Of a stretch of 6,542 nt of DNA, positions 5,758-6,542 are shown piece after piece (the first letter of the stretch is position 1; each line of letters opens with the position of its first letter). A program made the position numbers and the translations under genes. Origin of the DNA: Balneolales bacterium (GTDB taxonomy: Bacteria; Bacteroidota; Rhodothermia; Balneolales; Natronogracilivirgulaceae); contig SKIC01000035.1 in NCBI GenBank assembly GCA_007116685.1, positions 1 to 6,542 on the forward strand, read 5' to 3'. A model generated the notes under the pieces. It saw nothing but the letters and a program-made list of their open reading frames with translations, ran no database searches and had not been told where the DNA came from.

Positions 5758-6542
5758 ATGTCAGATCAACAAATCACCATTACGCTACCCGATGGTGCAC
5801 AGCGCCAATTCTCTGCTGGTGTTACCGGACTGGAAATTGCACGCTCCATTTCTGAGGGACTTGCCCGAAATGCACTTTCTGTAACGGTTAATGATGATAT
5901 TCTCGACCTGGATCGGTCCATTTATGAAGATGCCGAAGTTGCCATTAATACCTGGAACCAAAAAGATGGTAAGCACGCATTTTGGCATTCATCTGCTCAC
6001 TTGATGGCCGAAGCCGTACAGGCCCTGTATCCTGAAGCAAAATTTGCTATCGGTCCGCCAATCGAAAATGGCTTTTATTACGATATTGACTTTGGTGATC
6101 ATACACTCAGTTCGGATGAGTTGGAAACTATCGAAAAGAAAATGGTGGAGCTTGCCAGAGAGAAGTCAGAGTATGTTCGCAAGGAAGTTCCGAAAGACGA
6201 AGCCATAGAACACTTTAAAAAAGTAGGTGATCCGTACAAACTTGAACTCATCGAAGATCTCGAAGACGGAACCATTTCTTTTTATACTCAGGGCAATTTT
6301 ACAGATTTATGTCGTGGACCCCACATCCCAAACACAGGGTTGATTAAGGCGATTAAGTTGATGAGTATAGCCGGTGCTTACTGGCGTGGTGATGAAAATC
6401 GTCAGCAATTGACTCGTATTTATGGTATCACTTTTCCTAAGAAGAAGGAATTGGATGAATATCTTCAAATGCTTGAAGAGGCGAAGCTTCGTGATCACCG
6501 TAAACTCGGCAAGGAACTCGAACTCTTTACGTTTTCACATAA
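5758..6542 (+). CDS. thrS: Threonyl-tRNA synthetase, N-terminal part (3' end cut by the window)
   Basis: ThrRS charges tRNA-Thr with threonine in the cytoplasm and hydrolyses mischarged Ser-tRNA-Thr at a separate editing site. The first 261 codons are present; E. coli ThrRS has 642 residues. The domain order is canonical: a TGS domain at about 1-65 (ITLPDG at 7-12), then the editing domain at about 66-230, with metal/editing residues His 77 and His 81 (HSSAH) and Cys 185 and His 189 (CRGPH). The family stretch GAYWRGDENRQQLTRIYG follows at 206-223. The linker helix and LFTFSH at 256-261 mark the start of the class II catalytic core, which lies outside the window. ATG at 5758 gives the expected TGS N-terminus; no Shine-Dalgarno precedes it. 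It sits 66 bases after tRNA-Val with a terminator between. All visible editing residues are intact. Confidence 0.97.
   Translation, partial: MSDQQITITLPDGAQRQFSAGVTGLEIARSISEGLARNALSVTVNDDILDLDRSIYEDAEVAINTWNQKDGKHAFWHSSAHLMAEAVQALYPEAKFAIGPPIENGFYYDIDFGDHTLSSDELETIEKKMVELAREKSEYVRKEVPKDEAIEHFKKVGDPYKLELIEDLEDGTISFYTQGNFTDLCRGPHIPNTGLIKAIKLMSIAGAYWRGDENRQQLTRIYGITFPKKKELDEYLQMLEEAKLRDHRKLGKELELFTFSH

Overview
The window looks like a stretch of ordinary chromosome from a member of the Bacteroidota/Balneolota/Rhodothermota group, most likely Balneolaceae-like (inference from gene content; no search was run). Three things support this. The promoter before the tRNA matches the -33 TTG / -7 TAnnTTTG type of Bacteroidota. 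None of the four visible start codons has a Shine-Dalgarno sequence. A PorV/PorQ-type outer-membrane protein sits beside a ComEA-like helix-hairpin-helix/beta-barrel protein, a type that to my knowledge is common in this group.

Layout: (1) 1-1507, the 3' part of recD (RecBCD alpha subunit, a 5'-3' DNA helicase), cut by the left edge. (2) 1577-4464, two translationally overlapping genes on the + strand. The first is a 270-residue PorV/PorQ-like outer-membrane barrel with a GTG start. The second is a 693-residue exported protein with an N-terminal tandem helix-hairpin-helix (HhH) domain and a large predicted beta-barrel. (3) 4465-4567, a convergent gap without a convincing terminator. (4) 4568-5446, an aldo/keto reductase on the - strand. 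(5) 5447-5617, a divergent intergenic region holding the tRNA promoter. (6) 5618-5691, tRNA-Val(GAC), followed at once by an intrinsic terminator. (7) 5758 to the right edge, the 5' part of thrS (threonyl-tRNA synthetase).

The most interesting part is the gene pair at 1577-4464. A DNA-binding fold of the ComEA type is exported and fused to what looks like an outer-membrane barrel. Its start codon overlaps the end of a second outer-membrane protein gene, and both lie just downstream of recD. An outer-membrane DNA-binding or DNA-uptake role is a reasonable hypothesis, but the sequence alone does not prove it. The second point of note is the tRNA-Val / terminator / thrS arrangement. Only 34 bases separate the U-tract from the thrS start, so thrS may depend on readthrough of the tRNA terminator. 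I see no mobile element, CRISPR array or origin.
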